Assembly (NCBI GenBank): GCA_013397865.1
Contig: VZTI01004815.1
Location: 514,893 to 578,892, forward strand
Source: Struthidea cinerea
Lineage: Eukaryota; Chordata; Aves; Passeriformes; Corcoracidae
DNA length: 64,000 bases
Reading direction: 5' to 3'
Part shown: one piece after another, positions 11,401-23,300 of the stretch
Position numbering within the stretch: position 1 is the stretch's first letter
How the letters are laid out: the number at the start of each line of letters is the position of its first letter
The notes under the pieces: generated by a model
Told to the model about the DNA's origin: nothing
The model's database searches: none
What the model saw: the letters and a program-made list of their open reading frames with translations, nothing else
Made by a program: the position numbers and the translations under genes

Positions 11401-14400
11401 GGACTCCATAAATATTCTAAATATACACACTCTATAAAATACTCTTAATACGTTCTTTTCCCTGAAGCCAGGCATTCTCCCATCTAGATGCTAATGAACT
11501 TTTTCACTGGGAGCAATGGAAGTTTCTTCAGCCTTCTCAGCACAGGAGAGGAAATGTGTGGGTAAATTTGTGACCACCTGAAGAATCCACACACACAAAC
11601 CCCAAACCAAGTCTCACCAGGTCAATGTCAGCATTGGTTTTAAAACGTGCATAATCCTGCTCATTCATGGAAGAAAAGATGTCTGCCATAATACCCAAGG
11701 AAGTGGCAATTCCCTGAAAGAAAAATTCAAAATTTTCATAGTGGGTTTTTTTTTCCTTGTATTTTGAATTTTACTGCCCTGAATAAAGTAGGTTCTGTGT
11801 AGAACATACCAGAAAAACAAGCAAACAAACACACAAACAAGATCCAAAGAGAACCATGGCTAAGAAATTCAGAGATGTCATCTTGGTATGGTTTTATTAA
11901 TTTCAACTTGCAGGCAGCGTAATCTGGAAGACTTGATGCCACTTAAGGAGCTGCCTGGCTAAATAATTAAGAAAACCAGGAAGTAAACGTATGCTTTCAC
12001 AAAATTCACTGCACAATTCCTTGCTCCCACTGAAATGGAGAACACAGAAATGTTCTGAGCTTGAGGTCAAGCTTTAAGACGTGGCAGAGGAGAGGTGACA
12101 AGGTCTGGGTTTGTGGGGTATCCTATGCTGGGGTCCAATTACAAACCCTCTCCAAGCATCACCCGAGGACTCGGCAGGCTCAGGCTCACATTCCTGTTTA
12201 GCTACGGACACGTGGTGCGACTGCTGCTTCATCTCCAGTGGGAAGACTAGTGCTGCCCAGCCTCACAAAGGTGTTAAGGACAGGCACGGTGCCTGTGTGA
12301 AGTGTCTGGGTCCTGCAGGCCAGGGAAATGCATCACCCACCACAGGCAGCGCAGAGCAGCTCCGCAAACAGACATGCTTGGGGGAAAAAATTTAGTTCTA
12401 ATCCTAAGAAATAGGTAAATCTGTGGCTGCACTCTGGAATTAGTCTGTCCTTGTCAGAGATACTGGAGGCATCCTCAGGAGTGGCTCACTTCAGATGGTT
12501 CTGCTTAATGAGAAGTATTGCTTTCATCCCCCTGCAGGAAAAAAGGTGTGGGTCAGGCGGTGCATGCACGCGGAAACAACGCGGAACACAGACTTTGTGC
12601 TGCCTGTTAACCCTGGCTGAGGTGTGTAATCGAAGCACTGTTGCTGAAGGAAACAAAAGCTAAGATGGAGGGATTATTGGGTTGGCAGAGTGGACATGCA
12701 GAGTGGGAAGGAAATGCTACCTTTTTATCCGGCTGAGGAAGTTTGAAGTATCCAACGACTGAAGCCCAGATCAACTCTGCTGCCTCATACCACATCCCTG
12801 GAATAAATCAGATAGCAGGCAGTGAGCAGGTGACTGCCAAGGATGGCTTTCCATAGCTTATTTTACACCTCAGGTCCTCAGAACAGGATAAAACCACACC
12901 ATGGCATGTTGTGCTTCAGTGACACTGACCATTTATCAGTTTCCTTTAGCTTTTGGCTGTGCATGCACACCCGTTTTATCCTCATAAAAGACTTTGGCTC
13001 CACAGCCATGGAAGATTTGGTGTCTCAAACCAAAAGCACAAAATGAAGGCTGTTGCCTCAAGTGCCAAACCCTGAATACCAAAGTCCATCATGCTGAAAA
13101 TCAGGGATTTTCCTGTCTTGAGAGAGGAAATTGCTAGGATGTCCCTGTGATCAACCACCGCCTGCCTTTGGGAACAGTGAATTTGGGACAAGCGTTAGCG
13201 AACAGGGAGTGGCACAGGGAAAAAGGGAACATTTCAGATTGCTCCTTGGCTTCAGGTGAGATTAGCAATAAAATGATAATTCCTGCAATGTGTTTGCTTG
13301 GTACACAGCTCCAGGCCCTTGCTGCAAAGAGACGGGTGTGCAACTCATCTTCTGTGACTGTTCTGTGGGTACAGGGTGTTTACAACATGCCAAAATTCTG
13401 ATATATGTCCGCTGTAACATTTTTAAGGAAAAAACACAGGGGGAAACCTTGAGTGGGAGCTTTTAGACAAGAGCCTTACCAAGCTTTTGCAGAATCTGTC
13501 CCCTGATTTGTAAGCACACTGCCTGAACAAGAATCCGATCGCTCTCCTCAGCGTATCGCCAGGTTCCTGCAGAAAGAGTGGGAAAACTCGGCATAGAGCG
13601 AAAAATCTTCCTGTCATTCCAAGCCTCCAAGGGTAACTTGAATCCCAGAAAACCGCCAGGATTCTTCTCCTTGCATGGAGGCCCTTTCCATATGAGAATC
13701 TCAGCTTCTCATGGAAAACAAACCAACAGAACCCTGAACTTCCTCAATTTTCACAGTTGTAGAGAAACCTGGATATACGCACTAAAGAAACCCTGAAGAA
13801 AGGAAAATAAAACACATAGAATAAAGTATTAATTTAGTCTGTAAGATCAGTGGGAATCTGGAGCATGAACATTAGTCCAACAATCTGGACTTTTGAGGCG
13901 ATAGAGTTGTCTTAGTTTTCTAGATCAGCCACTTGCTTGAAACTGCTCCACAGGTTGAACTTCTCCATCCAGAATATTTTCCCACCCAAGTGAAGATATA
14001 CAAGGATTAATTACGGAAATTTCAAAAACAAAGTCATGCTTCCGCATTTTAGGAGAGAATGGTGAAGGAAAGAGAAGTGTGATGTAAGGAGTCATTACTG
14101 GGGTTGGTTTGGCTTTATCTGAGGCCGGTGTAACTGTTAAAATTAGGATCAAAAATCCCACCAAAATAGCAAGTGTGAAACTGGAAAAGAAATCTATACG
14201 TACCCGTTGCTCCATTGTCACTAATCAGGCTGCTTAGGATATATTCAGCTTTTAAAAGTTTGCCTGATTGAAAATTAAAAAAAAAAAAAGGATAGAAATC
14301 AGCATTAAAATGTATTTTGGCATGATGTGAATAAAAATACTCATCAGGTATCACCTGCACATAGAACTGCTGCTGTCTGTAGCCAGAAATGCACATGCCC

Positions 14401-17267
14401 CACCCTCTGTAATATGTGGTTGCACAGTAACATGAAATTATTAGAACGTATCTATTTTATTTTACACATTATACATTCCTGGAAGAGCGCTGGGATTCCC
14501 AGTTCTTATTTCCCTCCCAGAAGAAAGTAGTCTAGCCTGCTTCCTTCAGCAGCAATGCTGCTGGATTCTGTCCCAAGGAAACATGGGCTTCCATTTTGGT
14601 TTGACTGGGGAGTGGCTTGACATCCCACCATGGAAAACACAGGCACAGGACGATGTGTTAAAAATCCTTCAGGTGTTGTCCATGTCACAGGAATGATGGA
14701 ATTTTATTTTTTTATCCTGGAGGAGTTGTAATCTGCATTGTTTGCATAGTCAAGTGGCCCCACTGAAAAATAAAAAGCAGCTGGGACAGCGTAGAGAAAA
14801 TGCCAGGATTCTAATTTCCTTTTTCAAGGCCCTTGGTCAGGAGTACAGCAATTCAGATATCCCTGTTTGAAACCAGCGGGGAAGATTTGTTAAGGAACAA
14901 AAGCTCCAATTAGTATTTTCCACACCCTTTCACAATTTTCTCTCCTGCTTTTGGCTCTGAAACCCTTTATACCGGCCCCTTTGTGCTAGTGAGAGGAGCC
15001 GGGAGGGCTCGAGGGGGCTGGGAGCGGGAAGTGCGTTTGGAAAGATGGCACCGTGAGCGTGTCACTCCCAGCGAGGGACACGGCGTCCTGTCCCGAGTCA
15101 AGTAGCTGCCGATGGGGCTGGAGCTGCGGGAGCAGAGCCGTACCTGCGTTGACGGCGAGGCGAGCCTGGCGGATGAGCACCTGCGGGCTGATGGGAGCGC
15201 CGGGATGCAGCCTGTGCAGCGCCTTGGCGATCCGCAGGAGCCTGCTGGAGGCGTCAATCCAGTACAGGAAGCGGTCGATCAGGAACACCACGGCGGTGGC
15301 CGTGGCGCAGTCCTGCACCAGGATGGAGGCTTTCAGATAAGCCTGAAAAAAAAACCACAGGCGGCCTCAGGGAAACTCACCTCCAGCGGCTCAGAGAGCT
15401 GGGAAATGTTCAGCTTCAGTAACCCTATTCCTCACCCTATTTTCATTTTTAGGATAGGGAGGTGCCAGCTGTTTATTTTGCTTGAGCCACAGATATCATT
15501 CCTGATTTTTTAAAATTGTCTGCTATTTGGAACTGCAGAGTTTGGTGGTCTGCTAATGAATTTAAGTCATGCCCAGCAGCAATTAGTTTAAAAGGGGAGT
15601 GTGACACTGGGAAGGCTGGAAGTGGTCACTGCGGCCATGGTCCCATTCGGAGCTCGGGCCATCCACAGCACAAACAGGAAAACAGGCTGGGAATCCAATG
15701 TTTGTCCCCTGCAGGCCATCCTTAACGACTACGAAGTCTCTGTGAACTCTCCTGGATTCCCACTGCAGCTGGGCCATCGCACCCACAGGAGGAACAGTCG
15801 GAATTCCTGAGGTCCTTGCCGTTACCAGGACAGGAGGCCAGCAAAGACAGCCATAGCAGACACGCAGCCTGATCACGGGCGCAGAAGCCCACGTGGACCT
15901 GGGGACATGTGCCAAAAGCCCATCGCTTCCCATGCTGGCCAGGGCCTGGTATTCCTGCCCAGTGGAGCGAGGAGGTACTCCACACACTGACACCCAGGAG
16001 ATTACTTTTCCAGAGACTGCCAAGAAATCTTTGTCCAGGCACCAAGTAGCACCCTCTGAGGTGTGCAGGAAGAAGCCCATGTCAATCTGGGGAAGAGCCT
16101 ATGGCACGAAGGCCGGCTTGCAGCACCCATCCCAAGCATTTCCCAGCTTGTTTGCACTTCGGCAAGGCAGAGTTGTACAGATTTCCTTTTTTTTTTTTTC
16201 CTTTTTTTTTTTTTTTTTTTTTTTCCTCAACCCGAGTTGGATTTTCTAAGACGATGGCGCTTGAAAAGGATTCCTGGAGCCCCGGCAGGCACAACTCCGC
16301 TTGTGCCGGCCAACAATGGAGGAATCCCCCTCTCCAAGCACCTGTAAACTGACACTGCAAACCAGCCATTCCAAATGCTCATCAACAGGCCATATATTTA
16401 AGCACAGAGCATCGCCTAATCTATTTTTTTTTTCCTCCCCTTCTTCCTTTAATAGATCGGAGCACAAAAGCCTGAGAGAGGGTGACCTACCAAACAAAAG
16501 GGCCTTTGAGTTCCTAGGAAAAGTAGACTTGGAGGAGGATGGAAGGAATCCAAGTGGCCCTATTATTTCCACTTGCACTAATTAGACATTTTTCTGTCAG
16601 CTATTGAGCACTGCTGAGAGGCCAAACTCACTGAATTCATTTCTAAAGTGTTTACAGAAGTTTGCATCTGTTTGTGTCTCTTCAGGAGGAAAATAAGCAC
16701 TTCAATAGCATTGTGGAAAATCTAAACGAAGCATCCTATTCTGAAGGGCTTGGCAGTCTTGCAGCTGCATAATTTAACTCCCCGCTCAATGCCGAAACCT
16801 CTTGTGTCCCTCTCCAAACCCAAATGGACACAAAATGTAGAAAAGTCAAGCCAGGGGGAGAAACGGGGCTATTTTTTTTTTTTTTTGGGAGGCAGGGCCG
16901 CATGCTGTGTGGCACACAGCGACATGGTTCCGTGTCAGCCTTTGCAGCGACGTCCCCCCCGTTCCGAGCAGGACACCAAGAAATCAATACCCGCTCCTTT
17001 CATTCCTTGCCAACTCGTGTGGCTGGCGAATTCCTCAGCACCTCCAGCGAGCGCACCGGCGCGCTGGGCACGCACCCAAGCCGGGACGCTCCCGAAACGC
17101 CACTCCGAGATGAAGCAGACAGGGGCAGCGGCTCCCTGCCACCCAGCCCAGAGCCAGGGAAGCCCCTCTGGCTCCCAGGATGTCTCAGCCTGCCCCATCA
17201 CAACCAGGCAGCCTACACTGGCAGCCTACACGGATTTACTCAGTTTCTCTATCGCTTTAGGCGCTTC

Positions 17268-17306
<39 letters not shown>

Positions 17307-20300
17307 CGAGGTAGGCGCGCACTTTGTTTTCACATCTGTGCCCACAATGTGAAATGGATCTGCCTAATTGAGTTTATGACACAAAGGGAACCTCGCGGCT
17401 GGGAAGTGGAATCAGGTGGTGGGAGAATTAAATTTGCACCAGATTTCTATACACGGACCATTGGGGGAAATGCAAAGCAGCCTTTAGTGGAGGGGTTTCG
17501 CCTTAATGGCGCAGAGTGGGAGGGTGTGCGGTTCGCATGGCTCCCTGCATTAGCGGGCTTGGCTCCTCCTCGCGCCGGGGCTGAAGTTTGGGTCCCAGCT
17601 TTGGGTTCAAAGCCACGACGCCTCCTTTGCATTGACAATGGGGGCCGCTCCCAAGAGAGGGGAGAAGCTCAGAACTGGGGCCATCTGGCACTAGGACGGG
17701 CAGGAAAGCGTCAAAGGGAAATTATTGGTGCATAGTAAATGAGGATGAGGAGGAGGGGAAGGAAATAGGGGCAAATCTTTATGTGGCAGCTGATGTAAGA
17801 GGAATTACAAGCCCAAATAAATGAAATATTGATTTAATCCACTCTCTCGGCCCTCTTTATAAAGCCAAGATCCCAGAGGCAAGCCCTCCTCCATAGCCTG
17901 CGGGCTCAGGAGGATCCCCTTTGGAAAAACGCCTCTACAAACAGCGTGATTAAAAGCAGAGGAAAGAAAAATTTAATTTTCAGTGTCCCCACAGTTTTGT
18001 GGACTTCTGTGTTTGCCGATATCCACTTGTCTCAGGCTGGTTCAGTCCTAGTTTCATTTGTAACTGCAGCCGAGGTGTAAAATCTTTTTTAAAAGCCACG
18101 AAACGAAGAGCAGCCGGCAAAGAATTTCTAATTCCGTGCACAAGGCAGGAGTGTCAGAGGCACGCACGTACTTCCAGGTGCTTTAGTTCTCTCCCAAGAG
18201 CTGCTCCTAGTTAGCACTCCACTGAACCCTAACAAATTGCTCGGTTTTCTTTCCCCCTGTCAGATGAAACGCAGAGCCACAGTCCCGGTGGATCGGGCTG
18301 GAGCCTTTCCCCCTCTTACCCCACGCGCCGCCAGCAAAGCCCGTCTTTCCCAGAGACCAAAGCTGCTGTCACCGCGCGGGACTTCTCTATCAATCCCTGC
18401 CTTTCAGCTGGCAATCAGGGCCCACTCCACAAACAGCAGGGAATTAAGCCTCCCACCACCTCGGTGATGGGCAGAAGAAAGCGTGTCTGGAGGTACAGAC
18501 CGAAACGCGGGACAGTCACACAGTGAATTGCTGCAGACTGAGGAACCAGCAGCTCCTGGACACTTCCCTCTTGGCTCAGAGCAGATGAGAATCCCCCCCC
18601 CCCGAACCTGTTAATTACCTCAAGTTATTCATCCTNNNNNNNNNNNNNNNNNNNNNNNNNNNNNNNNNNNNNNNNNNNNNNNNNNNNNNNNNNNNNNNNN
18701 NNNNNNNNNNNNNNNNNNNNNNNNNNNNNNNNNNNNNNAATTACCTCAAGTTATTCATCCTGCAGGCAACGGAGAGTTGGGAATTTAATGGCAGCAGCAT
18801 TAGGTCCATTAGGAGCAGTTCAAAACACCACAGATTGGGGCAGCTTTTACAACCAACCTTATCTTGCTTCACCGACTGAGGAAGTCCTAGAGCCGGAGTA
18901 ACTCCTGTTTTCCTCAACAAACAAGAACAGCAGCATTTTGTGACGAGGACAGAAGGAGAACTCCTTAAAGCGCCCAGGAAGCTGCTTGAAGGGGGGGTTC
19001 CTGGGGGACCTCATGTATCCAACAGGGTAGCAGGGATTTGGGGGACCACAGCCATCTGCAGGAGTTCCTGCTCTTGATCAGTACCAAAGATAGAGAGGTG
19101 CCACAATCATTTTGTGGCCCTGGTTTGTTCTAGACCACTTATAAACTATTGTGTCACATTAAAAGGGGATATTTTAATACTTAAAAATAGCAAAATGCCA
19201 GTGACAGGACGCCGCCCGAGGGAGCAGCAGCAAGACCATTATCAACACCTAAAAATCCAAGAATCTCTTCCCTAAAGCTGTGTCATCACATCAATCCACT
19301 TGAGAAAACACAATCTCGGGAATACAACATTTAAAGTTGTAAATACTCCAGGAAGCTGCCTCCGACAGGAGTAAATCCTATCCATGAGCAAAGTGAAGTG
19401 ACAGCCCTACAGAAACCCAGGATCTAGCTTCCTGGTTTTATTTCTTGGTTTTATTTCTTTTATGGTCCACATAAATTCTGCTGTAGTTTTCCCACACAGG
19501 CAGCAGAAGACAGAGTGCTCTGCAGCAGCAGGGCAGTCACCCTGGACAGCTAAAGCTCTCCTGCCTGCACCTAATCTCTGTCACTTCTCACTTACAAAGC
19601 CTGCGGGAGGCTGGGGTGCCGCGATTCCCTCCTGGTCTGAATTCATCCCTCACATCGCTCTCCGTTTCACTGGGATCACCCAAGAAGAGCTCTTAGGAGG
19701 CAGGTAGCCAAAGGTCAGCCTCAACAAGCGAGATCCCAGGGCTACGATTTAGGGCTTTAATTCTCCTGTTACCACACCGACAGTTAGAAGGAGGAGAAAA
19801 CGAAATCCTCAGCCCCTCCGCTTAGGTTCTTTTTCAAAGGCTCCCAGCTCTTAAGTGCCACACACACACCTACGGCAGTTAGGGCATGTCCCTTGGAATG
19901 GTTTCCCTGATGGCCATCCATCAGCACCTAATTAGCCAAGGCCCAGCCAAGGGCTGCAGGGCCTTATTTTCCACTCTTTTCAATATTCCCATTAAATCCC
20001 ATGAGATTCCGTGCAGGCAGGGCCAGGATCCGTGCTCCCCCACCCACAGCAGCGAGCACAAAGCCAGCCTGCACAGCTCCCTACAGAGGGACCAGAGTAG
20101 CCCCACTCTTGGAGGCTTCTGCTTTTGTATTCCCATTGCACCCATCCCAGCAGATCCTGATCCATGACTAAACGGAGGAATTACTGACAGGTATGACAAA
20201 AACAAAGTAAAGCCCTACATCATCACTATGGGTTTGCAAACAGGCAAAAAAAAAAAAAAAAAAGAAGGAAAAAAAATTAAAATGTTAACGTAGCATGAAT

Positions 20301-23300
20301 CATCCCACAAGAGAACTACGTGTGTGCACAGAGTTGCCCTTCAACTAAAGTCACGGCAGGTTTTGTGGGATCAAAGCTTCCGTGGACATGGGCATGTTGC
20401 CCTCTATTGGCTGCTCACCGAGCTTTAGGCTAATTCCATCCCTTGGGATAGCAAAGATCTGCAGGCAGGGCACCCCTGGCAGCCTCCCTTTGGGATCTGC
20501 AGCCCCATTCCGAACCCCACAGTGCACGTGGTATTTAGAGAGGAAAAATAATCCCTCCTTCTTTACCCCTGCCAGCAAGGATGCTGTGACAATTTTGGTT
20601 TTGCTTTGCCTTGTTAAAAACTGAAATCCCAGTGTTTCCCAGTTTTGGCTTTGGATACAGATGTTGGCTATCACCCTTAGTGCACATTCCCACCACGGGA
20701 GCTGCAGGATGGGCTGGGATTGCTAGCTGAAACCTGTTAGGAAAACGTGGAAAACAGTGCGCTGAGCTTGTTGAACTGCGGTGGCCTTTGGGTGGTGAAT
20801 CCCAGCAGGAAAAAAAAAAAAAAAAAACCTAAAATCTAAACCAAAGCCTGCACCTTCTGTGGGATGCAGAGAGGCACTGCGCATCCCCCAGCAAGGGGGA
20901 AGAGCACTTAAAGGAGTGCACTTAAAGAAGCTGCGGGTGCAGGTGGCTTTGCCTTCCCGATGCGCCGAAGGAGCGCGGAGCCGCCGGCAACGCGGATCCC
21001 ACTTTTTTAAAGTGCACCAGCACCGAGGCAAAGCCTTGAAGCCCCAGCCTAATCCGCTTACTCCCTGTGCCGGTCTCATGGAGTTTTTCAGCCCCCTCCC
21101 AGGGCGAAACATCCTCACGGAGAGCGCCGGTAGCCAGCGCTGCCTCCTGCAACACCACCAGTGTGTTATGGTAATGAAGTGCCTTTCATTCATGGATCTC
21201 AAAGCACTTTTTAAATGTAATGAATTACGGTTTATGAGCTTATTCTAAGCATGGCAAATTAAAATAAACAGAGAGGAAAAATTTTAAAGGGTTTTTTTTT
21301 TTCCCCCTGAACAATAAATCGACAAAGACTTAAATTTTTTTTTTGTCCTCCAGGGAATTAAATTATCCTTCTGTCCCTCATGCCAAAAAACAAAAAAAAG
21401 AAAAAAAAAAAAGAAAAAAAAAGAAAAAAAGTTGCTCAGACTTTTATCTTTCCTCATCACACTGTAATCACTTCTCTTCAGCCTCATTTGCCCCCCCAGC
21501 TTTTTATTCAAAGAACTGAGGCAGCCTTTGCTCTGCCTTGAAATTTTATTTAAAATAAAAAAGAGGGGGGAGAAGGGATGGATGAAGGGGAAAAAAAATC
21601 CCTTTTCCTGACTAATACTAATAATACAGGTCAAAATGTCAGTCTATCTACAATTAAATGGAAAACAAAAAAGGTTTTCCCTTTTTCCCATGGTACAATG
21701 GCGCTGGAATATAAATTACCGATGAAGATGAAATAATACTTCAAAGCACATGGGGAAAGGCAGCACAACGTTTACAAAGTATTTTCCACCACAGGATGAA
21801 ACATTGGAGACAACGGCAACCAATGGACTTCAGGGGGTGTGGGTGAATAGTCCAAAACTAGCATGGAGGAGGATTTTAGGTCCCTATAGTCTCTGACCCC
21901 ACGATAGGCTTTGTTTAACAAGGGCAGCTGCAGTTATCAACAGATGTTTCAGCAATAAATAATTGGTATCATCCCAGAAAAGATCCATCTACCTGGGGAG
22001 AGGGCATAATGCCGCAAACACTGCTCCACTATTACAGCCACATTAATCTCACATCTAGCCAGGTCTCTCGGGGAGTTTGCTGCAGGTGTTTATCCCGGGA
22101 GGGAGCACACAAATGCTCCAGAGTTAGAGAGCTGCGCTGCGATTGTAAAGGAGGTCAACCTCCGCCATAAATTTCTGTCTGAGGCCACACACACCAAAGG
22201 GAGAAAGAAAATAAATACCCGGGAGCAGCCACTCCCCGCCCTCCCCGGGGAAATTCAGGAGCCCTGCGACGTGGGGACGCTGGGGCTCCCACTTCCCAGC
22301 CCTGCAGTTGGCTTTGCTGAGCTTCTCATTGCTCCATGCTGTTCAAAGGAATCAAAGCCGTCCCCAAAGAAAACCTGCTGCCCTCACTGAGGCAGGGCTC
22401 TTTGGGGCAGGTGAGATCTCCTGGCCACCTTGGAATTAACAACAGGCAGGGATGGGACAGTGTTGGCTTCAGACATGCACCACGGGAATAAAAAACCCCC
22501 ACAAAACTCACAAACCTCATCTTTATTCCTGTCCTGGCAAAGGGATGGCCCTTAGCCCAGATATTACATTTACCATGGAAAAAAGGTGTCCTCTATTGGG
22601 CACGTCTGACATATTTCTAGGAAAATCAAAAAAGCAAAAAAGAAATCCACATTTCTTGCCACTTTCTAATCTTTAATCTTAATCACTTTACGGGATGGGA
22701 TCCCCAAGGACCTTTGGGATTCTGCAACTCTGTACACAGCCAACCATCCTCTACTCACAGGAGAAATCACATTGAATCCTTGCCTTTCCTGCCTAGGTTT
22801 TGGCCAGCTTTGGTCCTCAAAGGGATTCTGTCATGTAATTTTATTGGAAAAAGAAGAGCAGGTGATGAATTGTGCAAGCCCTTACTACAGTGAGTGATCC
22901 TCCCGGCCTGCTTGCAGTGCAGAATTAAACGAGGCACAGCATTCTTGTCAAATTCATGGGTTTTATAAAGAACACGATGTGAACATTTGGCATTTTAGTG
23001 TTATTACAATGCCAGCCGTTGAGGGAAGAGGGAAGCACTACCTTAGTGGAAACAGAACCAGAACTGCCCTGCGAAACCCCCCCGAGCACCTCAGCGGGAC
23101 ATTTTACACCACAGGTGCGTTGAACTTCATACCAGCAAGTCAGGGAGCCTGGCGCTGATCATATCTTGCAGGTTTGTTTTGTCTTCTGGGCCGAGGTCTT
23201 GTTTGTATTGCCACCTCTCCGGCACAAAGGGCCACTTCATTTCCTTCGCCTCCTCCAGAAGGCTCCTCACGTCCTCAGGAAGCAGAGCTGAAAGGGTCAA

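Larger units (their letters stand above)
15343..23132. other. ALPK1 intron between coding exons 2 and 3; repeats, possible regulatory blocks and a sequence gap
   Basis: This 7.8-kb intron has no supportable exon. It contains a long T tract (16187-16224), a (GA)n run (17273-17300), an assembly gap (18636-18738) and A-rich tracts near 20248, 20811 and 21391-21430. Segments around 17340-17900 and 21140-21270 are gene-free, AT-rich and dense in TAAT, octamer-like and similar cores, as conserved enhancers often are. This cannot be confirmed without alignment. Long open frames near 16824-17735 are low-complexity and unlike any protein I know. Confidence 0.55.

Noticed and set aside
13423..13617. 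EPGDTLRRAIG reading frame as the ALPK1 exon product
   Set aside because: It does not continue the phase of the neighbouring exons. The other open frame matches human ALPK1 and joins correctly on both sides.
16824..17735. 303-codon plus-strand open frame
   Set aside because: It is intronic in ALPK1, runs through a T tract and the (GA)n repeat (giving ERER... repeats), and has no recognisable domain.
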